Below are positions 55,701 through 63,959 of a DNA stretch of 64,000 bases, piece by piece. The translations under genes and the position numbers were made by a program. The notes under the pieces were generated by a model that searched no databases, was not told where the DNA came from, and saw nothing but the letters and a program-made list of their open reading frames with translations. The stretch lies in contig CAMPHJ010000004.1 in NCBI GenBank assembly GCA_946885845.1, forward strand, positions 1 to 64,000, in the 5' to 3' direction. The stretch comes from an uncultured Sphingobium sp. Lineage in GTDB: Bacteria; Pseudomonadota; Alphaproteobacteria; Sphingomonadales; Sphingomonadaceae. How positions within the stretch are numbered: the stretch's first letter is position 1; the number at the start of each line of letters is the position of its first letter.

Positions 55701-55897
55701 ACCAATGGTGCCTGCGGGCGGGGCGAAAGATAGGCGATCACCGCGGGCAGCAGATAGGCAACCCACACCGCCGTCCCCAGTGGAAAAGCCAGGTCCGCCA
55801 TAAAAGGCAGCGCCAATAGCGCGATCAACAAAGCATAGATCAGGGAAGAACGGGCGCGATCAGTCAGGGACGGCATATGCATACTCAACGGTGACAA
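52784..55897 (-). CDS. Four-TM hybrid histidine kinase with GAF, coiled coil and three receivers
   Basis: The product has 1037 residues. The TTG at 55897 is preferred because AAGGGGG lies seven bases upstream; ATGs at 55882 and 55876 lack a Shine-Dalgarno sequence. Order: four transmembrane helices (about 17-37, 40-60, 63-83, 98-115), GAF (135-275), a long Q/E-rich coiled coil (280-370), HisKA with H382 in NMSHELRTPLN, ATPase (485-596), receivers at about 644-760, 765-885 and 910-1037. No histidine phosphotransfer domain is present. It is the first gene of the CheR-containing signalling operon and probably its membrane sensor. Confidence 0.92.
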   Translation of the reverse strand: MSPLSMHMPSLTDRARSSLIYALLIALLALPFMADLAFPLGTAVWVAYLLPAVIAYLSPRPQAPLVVAAIATLLSIVGFTLAPVGIDPSVAALNRTLGGAVTWILAIVGFLFIRSRNAVRREEWLQTGQVGLAEAVGGEQPLDELARSALVFLAGQLNAKAGAIFIRNGDGFRRHATYGVPAEAQVPTRFGLSDGLLSEAARDGRTVMLDAVPDGYLYYGSGLGQSKPDTLLIATTKADGVVNAVIELGLARADAALADQLLARIGHQLGVAIRSGKYRARLRELLEETQQQAEELQTQSEELRANNDELETQSRQLQDSASRLEAQQSELEESNARLEEQARQLEIQRDDLSRAQGSLQKQASDLEQASRYKSEFLANMSHELRTPLNSLLIMARLLAENRAGNLSADQVRHAETIETSGNDLLTLINDILDISKIEAGKLELQPRRFRVVPVIEKLQAIFGASAQAKGLAFRIATETDVADIETDQQRLEQVLKNFLSNAIKFTEKGEVALTVGQEADGRIAFTVRDTGVGIPDDQQQVIFEAFRQADGTVSRKYGGTGLGLSISRELARLLGGEVRVESTPGQGSAFSLLLPQRFDPSLSHVPSVGAPDPVRPRPSNPTPPRLRPVTVIEDDRGQLAGDARVILIVEDDPVFARILCDIAHEQGFQCLIAGTADEGTLMARQYVPHAVILDMNLPDHTGLSVLDRIKRDVRTRHIPVHVVSVDDDSQAALSSGAIGYLFKPVKREQLIDMLEGLEARMDQRMRRVLVVEDDAQQAESIKLLLASRDVETLEAHSAAQCFDMLGRETFDCMVLDLNLPDATGLDLLERLSADDSVGFPPVIVYTGRDLSQNEELRLRKYSKSIIVKGAKSPERLLDEVTLFLHQIVSELPEPQQQLIAKSLNRDEGLEGRNILVVEDDIRNVYALTSIFEPHGVHVRIARNGREALVALEESARGAAAPVDLVLMDVMMPEMDGLTCTREIRSQPWGKSMPVIALTAKAMARDQQECLQAGANDYLAKPLDVDKLLSLVRVWMPR

Positions 55898-56315
55898 TGC
55901 GTACCCCCTTAATGCGGGTGACCGCGCTGTCGCAAATTTTCCTTTGGCGAAACCGGATTTTCATCCCGATTCAGTCCCCCGATTCAATCCAATACCGCCA
56001 TCGGCAGCAATCAGGTCCCTCCAGCGCCGCTGTGTCATTAATGTCGCACAAGGACCAAGGAATAGCTCTGCATCGACCAGCTTCGGCCCTGAAAGGCAGC
56101 GCTCAAAAGCCGCTCGTGCAACTCGTCAATTATTCAACACAAGCGTCTGATTTTCGATGGATTTCCGAGCCTTCTGCAAGCCCATAAATTTCGGCAGGCG
56201 GAGCGATTTGATCGTTAGCACCTACTCACATTGTTGTTTCAGAGCCATTTTTACCGTCTTGACAAAGTAGACCATGGGGAGCAGTTCGCCGCCCAATATT
56301 TGGGAGAGGATCTTC
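55898..56315. other. Non-coding upstream region of TonB receptor A
   Basis: These 418 bases between the divergent kinase and receptor genes contain no convincing gene. They include a 15-base element at 56031 and TTGACAAAGTA at 56259, both shared with the region before the second receptor. Confidence 0.7.
56031..56045. promoter_or_regulatory. Conserved element upstream of receptor A
   Basis: TGTGTCATTAATGTC, with a palindromic CATTAATG core, lies exactly 285 bases before the receptor ATG. An identical element lies 285 bases before the second receptor. Confidence 0.6.
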
Positions 56316-58736
56316 ATGAGCCGGAACTTTTTGACATTTTTGTCCAGTGGCGTCGCAATTTCGGTGCTGGCATCGATCGCGCCTGCCTACGCCCAGGATG
56401 ATAGCGCACAGGCGCCCCAGGGCGCAGCCGCTGAACCGGCTTATGAAGAAATCATCGTGACGGCGACGCGTAGCTCGCGCAGTCTTCAGGATGTGCCGAT
56501 GTCGGTCAATGCCGTCACCGGCGCACAGCTGCAGAAGCTGAACATCCTCGACACCAAGGACATTTCGCGTCTCGCCCCCGGCCTTGAGCTGACGAACACC
56601 ACTGGCCGTAACAACACGATCGCGCTGCGCGGCATCGGCTTCGATCCCGATCAGGGCACTGACCCGACGGTTCAGGTCTATCTGAACGAAGCGCCCGCCA
56701 ATGCGCAGACCGTCTTCACGGCGCTCTACGACATCGGCCAGATCGAAGTGCTGCGCGGCCCGCAGGGCCTGCTGCGCGGTCTGTCCTCGCCGGGCGGTTC
56801 GATCACCGTGACGACCCAGCGCCCGAAGTTCGACGAAGTTGAAGGCTATATGCAGGGCACCGTGACCGATCGTCACGCCTATAACGTCCAGGGCGGCGTG
56901 ACCCTGCCGTTCAACGACAAGGTTTCGCTGCGCGTCGCGGCTCTGGTCGACGGCAATCGTGGCAACCAGGTGCGTAACGCCAGCAACGGCGACTTCTCCC
57001 GCGGCAACACGCAGAGCGCGCGCCTGACGCTGGGCCTGCGCCCGACCGAAAACTTCACCGCCTACCTGACCTACCAGTATCTGCAGTCGGACATCCGCCA
57101 GTATCAGCAGGTATTCGGCGAAGGAAACAGCTTCGGCGGCGTGGCGACCGGCCCCGGTGACATTTCGATCCGTGATCGTCTGGCTGTCGGCGAAGGCTTG
57201 AACCGCTTCAAGAACACCTCGCACTTCGTCAACCTGAACATGGACTGGGACCTGGGCTTTGCCAACCTGACGGGCGTCGCATCCTATCAGGCCAGCGACC
57301 TGGTGCAGGAGCGTGACAGTGATCCGGCGAACAGCTTCCCGGGCCTGGCTCTGCAGCAGCGCAACACCATTCCTTACCGCGTTCCTGTGTTCGAACTGCG
57401 TCTGGCATCGAAGAATGACGGCATGTTCGGCTGGGGCCTCGGCGCCTTCTATCAGAAGACGAAGGGCACGACCCGCGTGAACCAGGACACGGCTCAGTTC
57501 CTGGCGCCGGTGAATGGCTTCTACCTTCCGATCAATTCGCGCATCACGGTGCCCGTCGATCAGGAAACATGGTCCTTCAACGCAAACGGTCGTGTTCGCA
57601 GCGGCGGATTCACGCTTGAAGGTGGTCTGCGCTACACGATCATCAAGGGCGTTCGCACCACTGACATCGTGAGCACCTCGCCCGGCTTCCCCGGCTTCCC
57701 GCCATTCGTCCCGACGATCCCGGCCTTCACGAACGTCCAGAACGGCATCCCGGCCGATCTGCGCGATCAGAAGGACACGCCGCTGACCGGCGGCGCGACC
57801 CTGACCTATGAGTTCAGTCCGGCCCTGACCGGCTACCTCGCTTATGGTCACTCCTTCCGTGCCGGCAGCGTCGGCGTGGCCGTCCCGGTGGGCATTTCGA
57901 ATGACCTGATCGCGACCCGCGGCGAAAAGACCGACAATTTCGAAGCCGGGTTGAAGGGTTCGCTCTTCAATCGCCGCCTGAACTTCGCCGTGTCGGCCTT
58001 CTACCAGACGTTCGACGGCTTCCTGAACCGCTTCGCAGGCGTTTACTATAACTGCCCGAACTTCGCTCCGGGCGTTTGCGGAACCGGTCCTGGCTCGACG
58101 CCGATCAACAACGGCACCGACGTTCCCGCCGCTGACGGCACGTTCGACTTCAACTATAATGGAGACGCGACGGTCAAGGGTATCGAAGCCACGATCGATG
58201 CTCGCCCGACGGACTTCTGGGACCTGTCGGTCAACATGTCCTACGTAAAGGCCCGCTACAAGAGCAGCGCTCGCCTGCCCTGTAACGACTTCAACGGCGA
58301 CGGCCGTCCCGACATGGATGGCGACGCCGCGATCACGGGCACCGGCAACGTCAGCTTCTGCGGCCTCTCGCGCCTCACTGACACGCCGAACTTCAGCATG
58401 ACGGCGACCACTGAACTGCGTCTGCCGGTTGAAGGTTCTGTCGAACCCTTCGTCCGCGGCCTGCTCAGCTACCGTCCGGGAGTCTATTCGGAAACGCGCA
58501 GCTTCCAGTATCGCAGCCGCACCCTGATCGACCTGTTCGCAGGCGTTCGCGGCAATGACGGCCAGTGGGAACTGACCGGCTTCGTCAAGAATGTCCTGAA
58601 TCAGCAGCGCATCACCGACTTCACCGGCACACCGCGGATCTCGTTCACGGGCAGCCCGAGTGTTACGTCGGGATACGCGCCGATCAACACCACCCTTCCA
58701 CGCGAGTTCGGCCTGATCGCAACTTTCCGCTGGTAA
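56316..58736 (+). CDS. TonB-dependent receptor A of tandem pair
   Basis: An 806-residue receptor from the ATG at 56316, which follows GGGAGAGGA. Signal peptide MSRNFLTFLSSGVAISVLAS is cleaved after AYA. A TonB-box-like EIIVTATRSSR, the plug (IEVLRGPQGLLRGLSSPGGS) and a barrel ending in FRW follow. Codon choice is strongly biased, suggesting high expression. It is closely similar to the next gene over the full length. The GLLRGLSSPGGS plug variant, lacking the usual TLFG, marks a distinct subfamily. The ligand is unknown. Confidence 0.93.
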   Translation: MSRNFLTFLSSGVAISVLASIAPAYAQDDSAQAPQGAAAEPAYEEIIVTATRSSRSLQDVPMSVNAVTGAQLQKLNILDTKDISRLAPGLELTNTTGRNNTIALRGIGFDPDQGTDPTVQVYLNEAPANAQTVFTALYDIGQIEVLRGPQGLLRGLSSPGGSITVTTQRPKFDEVEGYMQGTVTDRHAYNVQGGVTLPFNDKVSLRVAALVDGNRGNQVRNASNGDFSRGNTQSARLTLGLRPTENFTAYLTYQYLQSDIRQYQQVFGEGNSFGGVATGPGDISIRDRLAVGEGLNRFKNTSHFVNLNMDWDLGFANLTGVASYQASDLVQERDSDPANSFPGLALQQRNTIPYRVPVFELRLASKNDGMFGWGLGAFYQKTKGTTRVNQDTAQFLAPVNGFYLPINSRITVPVDQETWSFNANGRVRSGGFTLEGGLRYTIIKGVRTTDIVSTSPGFPGFPPFVPTIPAFTNVQNGIPADLRDQKDTPLTGGATLTYEFSPALTGYLAYGHSFRAGSVGVAVPVGISNDLIATRGEKTDNFEAGLKGSLFNRRLNFAVSAFYQTFDGFLNRFAGVYYNCPNFAPGVCGTGPGSTPINNGTDVPAADGTFDFNYNGDATVKGIEATIDARPTDFWDLSVNMSYVKARYKSSARLPCNDFNGDGRPDMDGDAAITGTGNVSFCGLSRLTDTPNFSMTATTELRLPVEGSVEPFVRGLLSYRPGVYSETRSFQYRSRTLIDLFAGVRGNDGQWELTGFVKNVLNQQRITDFTGTPRISFTGSPSVTSGYAPINTTLPREFGLIATFRW

Positions 58737-58746
58737 GAAACGAAAG

Positions 58747-58782
58747 CCAGGGAGGATGGAAGCACTCCATCCTCCCACTGGG
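58747..58782 (+). terminator. Strong hairpin after receptor A
   Basis: GGAGGATGGA pairs with TCCATCCTCC around a five-base loop, extended by CCAG/CTGG, eleven bases after the stop codon. It has no T tract and precedes a second, T-tailed hairpin. Confidence 0.65.
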
Positions 58783-58788
58783 AATGAT

Positions 58789-58825
58789 GGAGTTCGCCGT
58801 AAAAAGGCGCGCTCCCTTTTTTTTT
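58789..58825 (+). terminator. Rho-independent terminator after receptor A
   Basis: GGAGTTCGCC pairs imperfectly with GGCGCGCTCC over a seven-base loop and is followed by nine T residues. It separates the transcripts of the two tandem receptors. Confidence 0.8.
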
Positions 58826-59159
58826 GGGACAGCGAAGCCGGGTCGGCAGGTCCACGCCCACGCATGCGGGCACCTGTGTCATTAATGTCCCACCGCTCCA
58901 AGGAAACGTGCGCTTAGCCCAATCAGCTTTTCCGGCGCGCACAACCAGGTTGCCTGCCGCACATGGCTTGCTTTCCTGATTACTCAACCAATTGTTATTG
59001 TTGCGTTTTATAGTCGTCTCAGAAATTGGGTAATCCGCCCCAAGGCGAGCTGCCGCGCGCTGAACACGCAATCACAACTCTATTTCAGTTCGGTTACGTC
59101 GCCTTGACAAAGTAAACTGGCGAGGGCAGTTCGCCCCCCCGTCTAACGGGGAGATTTCC
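58826..59159. other. Non-coding upstream region of TonB receptor B
   Basis: No gene is seen in these 334 bases. The region is collinear with 55982-56315: it holds the same 15-base element at 58875, TTGACAAAGTA at 59104 and a GCAGTTCGCC motif at the same spacing. Confidence 0.7.
58875..58889. promoter_or_regulatory. Conserved element upstream of receptor B
   Basis: TGTGTCATTAATGTC is identical to the element at 56031 and is also 285 bases before the receptor ATG, pointing to a duplicated operator or promoter element. Confidence 0.6.
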
Positions 59160-61553
59160 ATGAGCCGGAACTTTATGACTTTTCTGTCCAGCGGCGTAGC
59201 TATCGCTGCACTGGCATCGATCGCGCCTGCTTACGCTCAAGATAATGTGGTTCAGGCTGCGGCGGATGAACCGGTTTATGACGAAATCGTGGTGACAGCC
59301 ACGCGCGACTCGCGCAGCCTTCAGGATGTGCCGATGTCCGTCAACGCGGTCACCAGTGAGCAGATTGCCAAGCTGAACATCCTGGATACCAAGGATATTT
59401 CGCGCCTCGCCCCCGGCCTGGAGCTGACCAACACCACCGGTCGCAACAACACGACCACTCTGCGCGGCATCGGTTATGACTCCGATCAGGGCACCGATCC
59501 GACCGTCCAGATCTATTTCAACGAAGCGCCCGCCGACGCGAACACTGTGTTCACGGCGATGTACGACATTGGCCAGATCGAAGTACTGCGCGGCCCCCAG
59601 GGCCTGCTGCGCGGCTTGTCGTCGCCGGGCGGTTCGATCACCATCACCACGCAACGTCCCAAGTTCGACGAAGTCGAAGGTTACGTCCAGGGTACGGTGA
59701 CCGATCGCCACGCCTATAACGTCCAGGGCGGCGTGACCCTGCCGTTCAACGAAAAGGTTTCGCTGCGCGTCGCGGCGATGGTCGATGGCAACCGCAACAA
59801 CCAGGTGCGCAACGTCACCAATGGTGACTTCTCGCGCGGCAGCACGCAGAGCGGTCGCGTCACGCTGGGCCTCCGCCCGACCGAGGACTTCACCGCTTAT
59901 CTGAGCTATCAGTATCTGCAGTCGGACGTGCGTCAGTACACCCAGGTTGTCGGTGCCGCCAACAGCTTCGGCGGCTTGCCGACCGGCCCCCGCGACTTCG
60001 GCATTCGCGACCGTGTGGCAGTGGCGGATGGCCTGAACCGGTTCCAGAATGTTTCGCACATCGTCAACTTCAACTTCGACTGGGATCTCGGCTGGGCCAC
60101 CCTGAACGGCCTGGCTGCTTATCAGTCGACCGAACTTGACCAGCAGCGCGATGGCGATCCGGCAAACGCCCTTCCGGGTCTTGCCCTCCCCCAGAACACT
60201 GTTTCTCCTTACCACGTACCCACGTTCGAACTGCGTCTGGCTTCCAAGAATGACGGAATGTTCGGATGGGGCGTCGGCGCTTTCTATCAGAAGCTGGGCG
60301 GCACCACGCGCGTTCAGCAGGATACGGCACTCTTCTTCGCGGAAGCGCCTGCCATTCCGGGTATCACCTATCTGCCGGTCAGGTCCTACATTACAGCGCC
60401 CACCGACCAGGAAACATTTTCCTTTAATGCCAATGGCCGGGTGCGCGCTGGTGGCTTCACGCTGGAAGGCGGTCTGCGTTACACCATCATCAAGTCGACT
60501 CGCGTAACGGATATCAGGAACGTATCGCCGGGTGCGCCTGGAGCCTTCATTGATCCGTTCGACACGACGGAGCCTGGCATTCCCGCCGCTCTGCGTGACG
60601 TGAAGAACAAGCCGCTGACTGGCGGAGCGACGCTCAGCTACGAATTCAGCCCGACCCTGACCGGCTATCTCGCCTATGGACACTCCTTCCGCTCCGGCGG
60701 CGTGGGTATCGGCGCTCCGGCCGGCATCTCGCCGGATCTGCTCGCCACCCAAAACGAAAAGACCGACAATTTCGAGGCGGGGCTGAAGGGCTCGCTTCTC
60801 GACCGTCGCGTCAACTTCGCGGTTTCGGCCTTCTACCAGAAGTTCGACGGTTTCGTGTCACGCTTCTCGGGCATCTATTATAACTGCCCGAATTCGGCAC
60901 CGGGTGTGTGCGGCGCAGGCACCATCGACAACGGCACGGATGTTCCGGCTACCGACGGCACCTTCGACTTCAACTATAATGGCGATGCCACGATCAAGGG
61001 CATTGAAGCCTCGATCGATGCTCGCCCGACGGATTTCTGGGACCTGTCGGTCAACATGTCCTATGTTAAGGCGCGTTACAAAGGCAACGCACAGCTGCCC
61101 TGTAACGACTTCGACGGCGACGGCCGCCCCGACGCATCGGGAACGGCTGTCATCTCGGGGCCCGGTAATGTCAGCTTCTGCCGTCTGACGCGCATGAGCG
61201 ACACGCCGGACTTCAACCTGTCCGCTACGACCGAACTGCGCATTCCGGTGGAAGGTTCGGTTGAACCCTTCCTCCGCGGCCTGCTCAGCTATCGTCCGAG
61301 TGTTTACTCGCAACAGCGCGACTTCAACTATCGCAGCCGCACCCTGCTCGACCTGTTTGCGGGCGTCCGGGGCAATGACGGTCAGTGGGAACTCACCGGC
61401 TTCGTCAAGAATGTGCTGAACCAGCAGCGGATCACCGACTTCCAGAACATTCCTCAGATCGGCACCTTTGCTGGTCCGGTTCAGTCGGGCTATTCGACGA
61501 TCTCCAGCACCGTGCCGCGTGAATTCGGCCTGGTCGGCACCTTCCGCTGGTAA
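59160..61553 (+). CDS. TonB-dependent receptor B of tandem pair
   Basis: A 797-residue paralogue of the preceding receptor. It has the same signal peptide start (MSRNFMTFLSSGVAI), the EIVVTATRDSR TonB-box-like stretch, the same GLLRGLSSPGGS plug motif and a FRW end. The two differ mainly in barrel loops (for example after TTRV and before SYEFSPTLTGYLAYG), which suggests split ligand specificity after duplication. GGGGAGA precedes the ATG. It has its own upstream region and terminator, so it is probably transcribed separately. Confidence 0.93.
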   Translation: MSRNFMTFLSSGVAIAALASIAPAYAQDNVVQAAADEPVYDEIVVTATRDSRSLQDVPMSVNAVTSEQIAKLNILDTKDISRLAPGLELTNTTGRNNTTTLRGIGYDSDQGTDPTVQIYFNEAPADANTVFTAMYDIGQIEVLRGPQGLLRGLSSPGGSITITTQRPKFDEVEGYVQGTVTDRHAYNVQGGVTLPFNEKVSLRVAAMVDGNRNNQVRNVTNGDFSRGSTQSGRVTLGLRPTEDFTAYLSYQYLQSDVRQYTQVVGAANSFGGLPTGPRDFGIRDRVAVADGLNRFQNVSHIVNFNFDWDLGWATLNGLAAYQSTELDQQRDGDPANALPGLALPQNTVSPYHVPTFELRLASKNDGMFGWGVGAFYQKLGGTTRVQQDTALFFAEAPAIPGITYLPVRSYITAPTDQETFSFNANGRVRAGGFTLEGGLRYTIIKSTRVTDIRNVSPGAPGAFIDPFDTTEPGIPAALRDVKNKPLTGGATLSYEFSPTLTGYLAYGHSFRSGGVGIGAPAGISPDLLATQNEKTDNFEAGLKGSLLDRRVNFAVSAFYQKFDGFVSRFSGIYYNCPNSAPGVCGAGTIDNGTDVPATDGTFDFNYNGDATIKGIEASIDARPTDFWDLSVNMSYVKARYKGNAQLPCNDFDGDGRPDASGTAVISGPGNVSFCRLTRMSDTPDFNLSATTELRIPVEGSVEPFLRGLLSYRPSVYSQQRDFNYRSRTLLDLFAGVRGNDGQWELTGFVKNVLNQQRITDFQNIPQIGTFAGPVQSGYSTISSTVPREFGLVGTFRW

Positions 61554-61624
61554 TCTGCCAACGGTAATTGCCCGCTGGTGATCAGAGGGGCGGAGCGATC
61601 CGCCCCCGTCACCAAAGAAGATCG

Positions 61625-61663
61625 GGAGCTCGCCACGACAGAGGCGGGCTCCTTTTCTTTTTC
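61625..61663 (+). terminator. Rho-independent terminator after receptor B
   Basis: GGAGCTCGCC pairs with GGCGGGCTCC around an eight-base loop and is followed by TTTTCTTTTT. It lies 72 bases after the receptor stop and before the convergent TetR gene. Confidence 0.88.
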
Positions 61664-61688
61664 GCCTATCGATGCCAGGTTGGCGACT

Positions 61689-62372
61689 TCAGGCGGGCCT
61701 GAAACGGTCGGGACATATCTGGCTCAGTCGTTTTTCCAGCCCCGGCAAGAGTAACTCGACGACCATTGCGACATGCTGATGGTTCTGCTTGGGCGTCGGA
61801 GCGGGCCTGCCCATGACCAGACTAGGCTGAATCTGCCCCTGCAATGCCGCGACATATATTTCTGCAACGGCATCAGCTTCACCAGCCGCCATTCCCAATT
61901 CTCGCAACAGCGTCACCAAAGGGCGGCACAGATATTCCTGGCCCTGCTGCAATCCTTCACTCGCAAGGGAGAACTGGCGCGCCTCCCTCATCATCAACCC
62001 GCCAACGGAAATGGCATAGTCGGTCGTCAGCTCGCGCAGCATGTTCAATGAATAAGCGGTGATTGCTTCTTTCAGATCGCCCTTGGGATCGATCACATAG
62101 TCGGTAAATCCGACGGCTCTTTCCATGATCGCGGCGTGCAGCAGCGCCTCTTTGTCGGCGTGCCACGCATATAATGTCCGTTTGGACACACCGGCGCGGA
62201 TCGCAATCGCGTCCATCGTCGCGTGATGAAAGCCCTTGGTGGCGAATTCTTCGCGCGCCGCGTGCAGCACGGCCGCCATCAGCTCCCTGCTCTGCTCTGC
62301 CGACGGGCGCCCTACCCTGTGCGACTGACGACATGCGCTGTCCGCCGCGGAACTCATTCCGCAGCACCCCAT
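61689..62372 (-). CDS. TetR-family transcriptional regulator
   Basis: A 227-residue TetR protein with the helix-turn-helix [35 protein letters not shown] after a short Cys-containing leader (MGCCGMSS). The C-terminal domain belongs to the group with a TetR_C_7/AefR-like end. It is divergent from selO and convergent with receptor B. The target could be itself or the tandem receptors; no clear palindrome was seen in the 105-base gap to selO. An ATG at 62357 is an alternative start. Confidence 0.86.
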   Translation of the reverse strand: MGCCGMSSAADSACRQSHRVGRPSAEQSRELMAAVLHAAREEFATKGFHHATMDAIAIRAGVSKRTLYAWHADKEALLHAAIMERAVGFTDYVIDPKGDLKEAITAYSLNMLRELTTDYAISVGGLMMREARQFSLASEGLQQGQEYLCRPLVTLLRELGMAAGEADAVAEIYVAALQGQIQPSLVMGRPAPTPKQNHQHVAMVVELLLPGLEKRLSQICPDRFRPA

Positions 62373-62477
62373 GGTGATAGCATTATTCCTCTCCCCTTGG
62401 GGCGCAGCCTATTATGTGTCACGGCACTACGCAACATTGCTGAACATGTCCCTTTTACATCCCGGTGCGATCACCAC

Positions 62478-63959
62478 ATGAGCTTCATGACCCTGCCCTT
62501 TGACAACAGCTACGCCCGGCTTCCCGATCGTTTCTTCGCCCGGGTAGCGCCCGCGCAAGCGTCCCATCCTGCGCTCATTCGCGTCAACGACGCCTTGGCG
62601 GCTGAGCTGAGCATCGACCCGCAATGGCTGTCGGGGGAGGATGGGCTGCAAATATTGTCGGGCCAGTCGATCGCGCCGGGGTCTGATCCCATCGCGACCG
62701 CCTATGCGGGTCATCAGTTCGGCAATTTCGTGCCCCAGCTTGGCGATGGGCGGGCGATCCTGCTGGGTGAAGTGATCGACCGTCAGGGGCAGCGGCGTGA
62801 TGTTCAGCTGAAAGGCGCTGGCCGCACGCCCTTTTCCCGCGGAGGCGATGGTCGTGCTGCGCTGGGTCCGGTGCTGCGGGAATATGTGATAAGCGAGGCC
62901 ATGGCGGCGCTCGGCATTCCCACGACCCGCGCGCTGGCTGCCGTGACGACGGGCGAATCCGTCATCCGCGAAGATGCACTGCCCGGCGCGGTCCTGACGC
63001 GGGTCGCGTCCAGCCATATTCGTGTGGGCACATTCCAGTTCTTCGCGGCGCGGAGGGACGTCGATGGGCTGCGCATATTGGCTGACCATGTCATCGCCCG
63101 CCACTATCCCGAAGCAGCAGACGCTCCCCGCCCCTATCGCGCGCTGCTCGACCGGGTGATCGCGGGGCAGGCCGACCTGATCGCCCGCTGGATGCTCATG
63201 GGCTTCATTCACGGAGTGATGAACACCGACAATATGTCGGTCGCTTGCGAAACCATCGACTATGGTCCCTGCGCCTTCATGGACCATTATGATCCTGCCA
63301 CGGTTTTCAGTTCGATAGACCGGGCGGGACGATATGCCTATGGCAATCAGCCCGGCATCGGATTGTGGAACCTGACCCGGCTGGCCGAAACCTTGCTCCC
63401 GCTGTTGAATGAGGATGAAGCAAAGGCCATTGCCGATGCGGAAGAAGCGCTCTCGCTCTATGCTCCCCATTTCCTGGATGCGCAGCTTCAAGGCTTTCGC
63501 GCGAAGCTGGGCCTGCAACAACAGGCCGACGGCGACGCGGACCTGGTCACCGAAATGCTCGACGCCATGGCCGCCAACCAGGTTGACTTCACCTTGTTCT
63601 TCCGTCGTCTGGCGGATGCAATCGAGCCGGGCGAAGGCGACGAACCCGTGCGCGGGCTGTTCGTGGATCCCCTTGCCGCCGACAAGGTGCTGGCGCGGTG
63701 GCGCGAACGATCGGCGGTAGAGGCCAGTTCGGCCATGCAGCGGCGCGACGCCATGCGAAGCGTCAATCCCGCCTTCATCCCTCGCAATCACCGCGTCGAA
63801 GAAATGATCCGCGCTGCGGTGGACAAGGATGATTTCGCACCGTTCGAACGGCTGCTTCAGGTCTTGTCCCGTCCATTTGACGACCAGCCTGAAAATGACG
63901 GATATGCTGCGCCCCCACAGGAGCATGAGCGGGTCCTGGCGACTTTCTGCGGAACTTGA
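62478..63959 (+). CDS. selO: SelO-family protein AMPylase (YdiU)
   Basis: A 493-residue pseudokinase-fold enzyme that transfers AMP from ATP to protein hydroxyls. Typical SelO stretches are [42 protein letters not shown] split over two strands, and the active-site [23 protein letters not shown]. The C-terminus ends FCGT; the cysteine is third from the end, where animal SelO carries selenocysteine, so the redox residue is conserved. The ATG at 62478 fits the family start ([17 protein letters not shown]). The upstream extension is antisense to the TetR gene. Confidence 0.93.
   Translation: MSFMTLPFDNSYARLPDRFFARVAPAQASHPALIRVNDALAAELSIDPQWLSGEDGLQILSGQSIAPGSDPIATAYAGHQFGNFVPQLGDGRAILLGEVIDRQGQRRDVQLKGAGRTPFSRGGDGRAALGPVLREYVISEAMAALGIPTTRALAAVTTGESVIREDALPGAVLTRVASSHIRVGTFQFFAARRDVDGLRILADHVIARHYPEAADAPRPYRALLDRVIAGQADLIARWMLMGFIHGVMNTDNMSVACETIDYGPCAFMDHYDPATVFSSIDRAGRYAYGNQPGIGLWNLTRLAETLLPLLNEDEAKAIADAEEALSLYAPHFLDAQLQGFRAKLGLQQQADGDADLVTEMLDAMAANQVDFTLFFRRLADAIEPGEGDEPVRGLFVDPLAADKVLARWRERSAVEASSAMQRRDAMRSVNPAFIPRNHRVEEMIRAAVDKDDFAPFERLLQVLSRPFDDQPENDGYAAPPQEHERVLATFCGT

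Noticed and set aside
52763..55819. 1018-codon open frame antisense to the hybrid kinase gene
   Set aside because: The minus strand encodes a textbook hybrid kinase. The antisense product is Q/H/R-rich with no domain or ribosome-binding site, typical of a high-GC shadow.
56226..58901. Very long open frame (891 codons) antisense to receptor A
   Set aside because: It mirrors the codon bias of the receptor gene on the other strand, has no recognisable domain and has low-complexity R/D/V-rich composition. The receptor is unambiguous.
58601..59071. 156-codon minus-strand frame between the tandem receptors
   Set aside because: It overlaps the receptor 3' end, two terminator hairpins and the conserved leader, with no recognisable protein feature.
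59094..60752. Long open frame (552 codons) antisense to receptor B
   Set aside because: It is the same codon-bias shadow as for receptor A; its similarity to the first antisense frame only reflects the receptor duplication.
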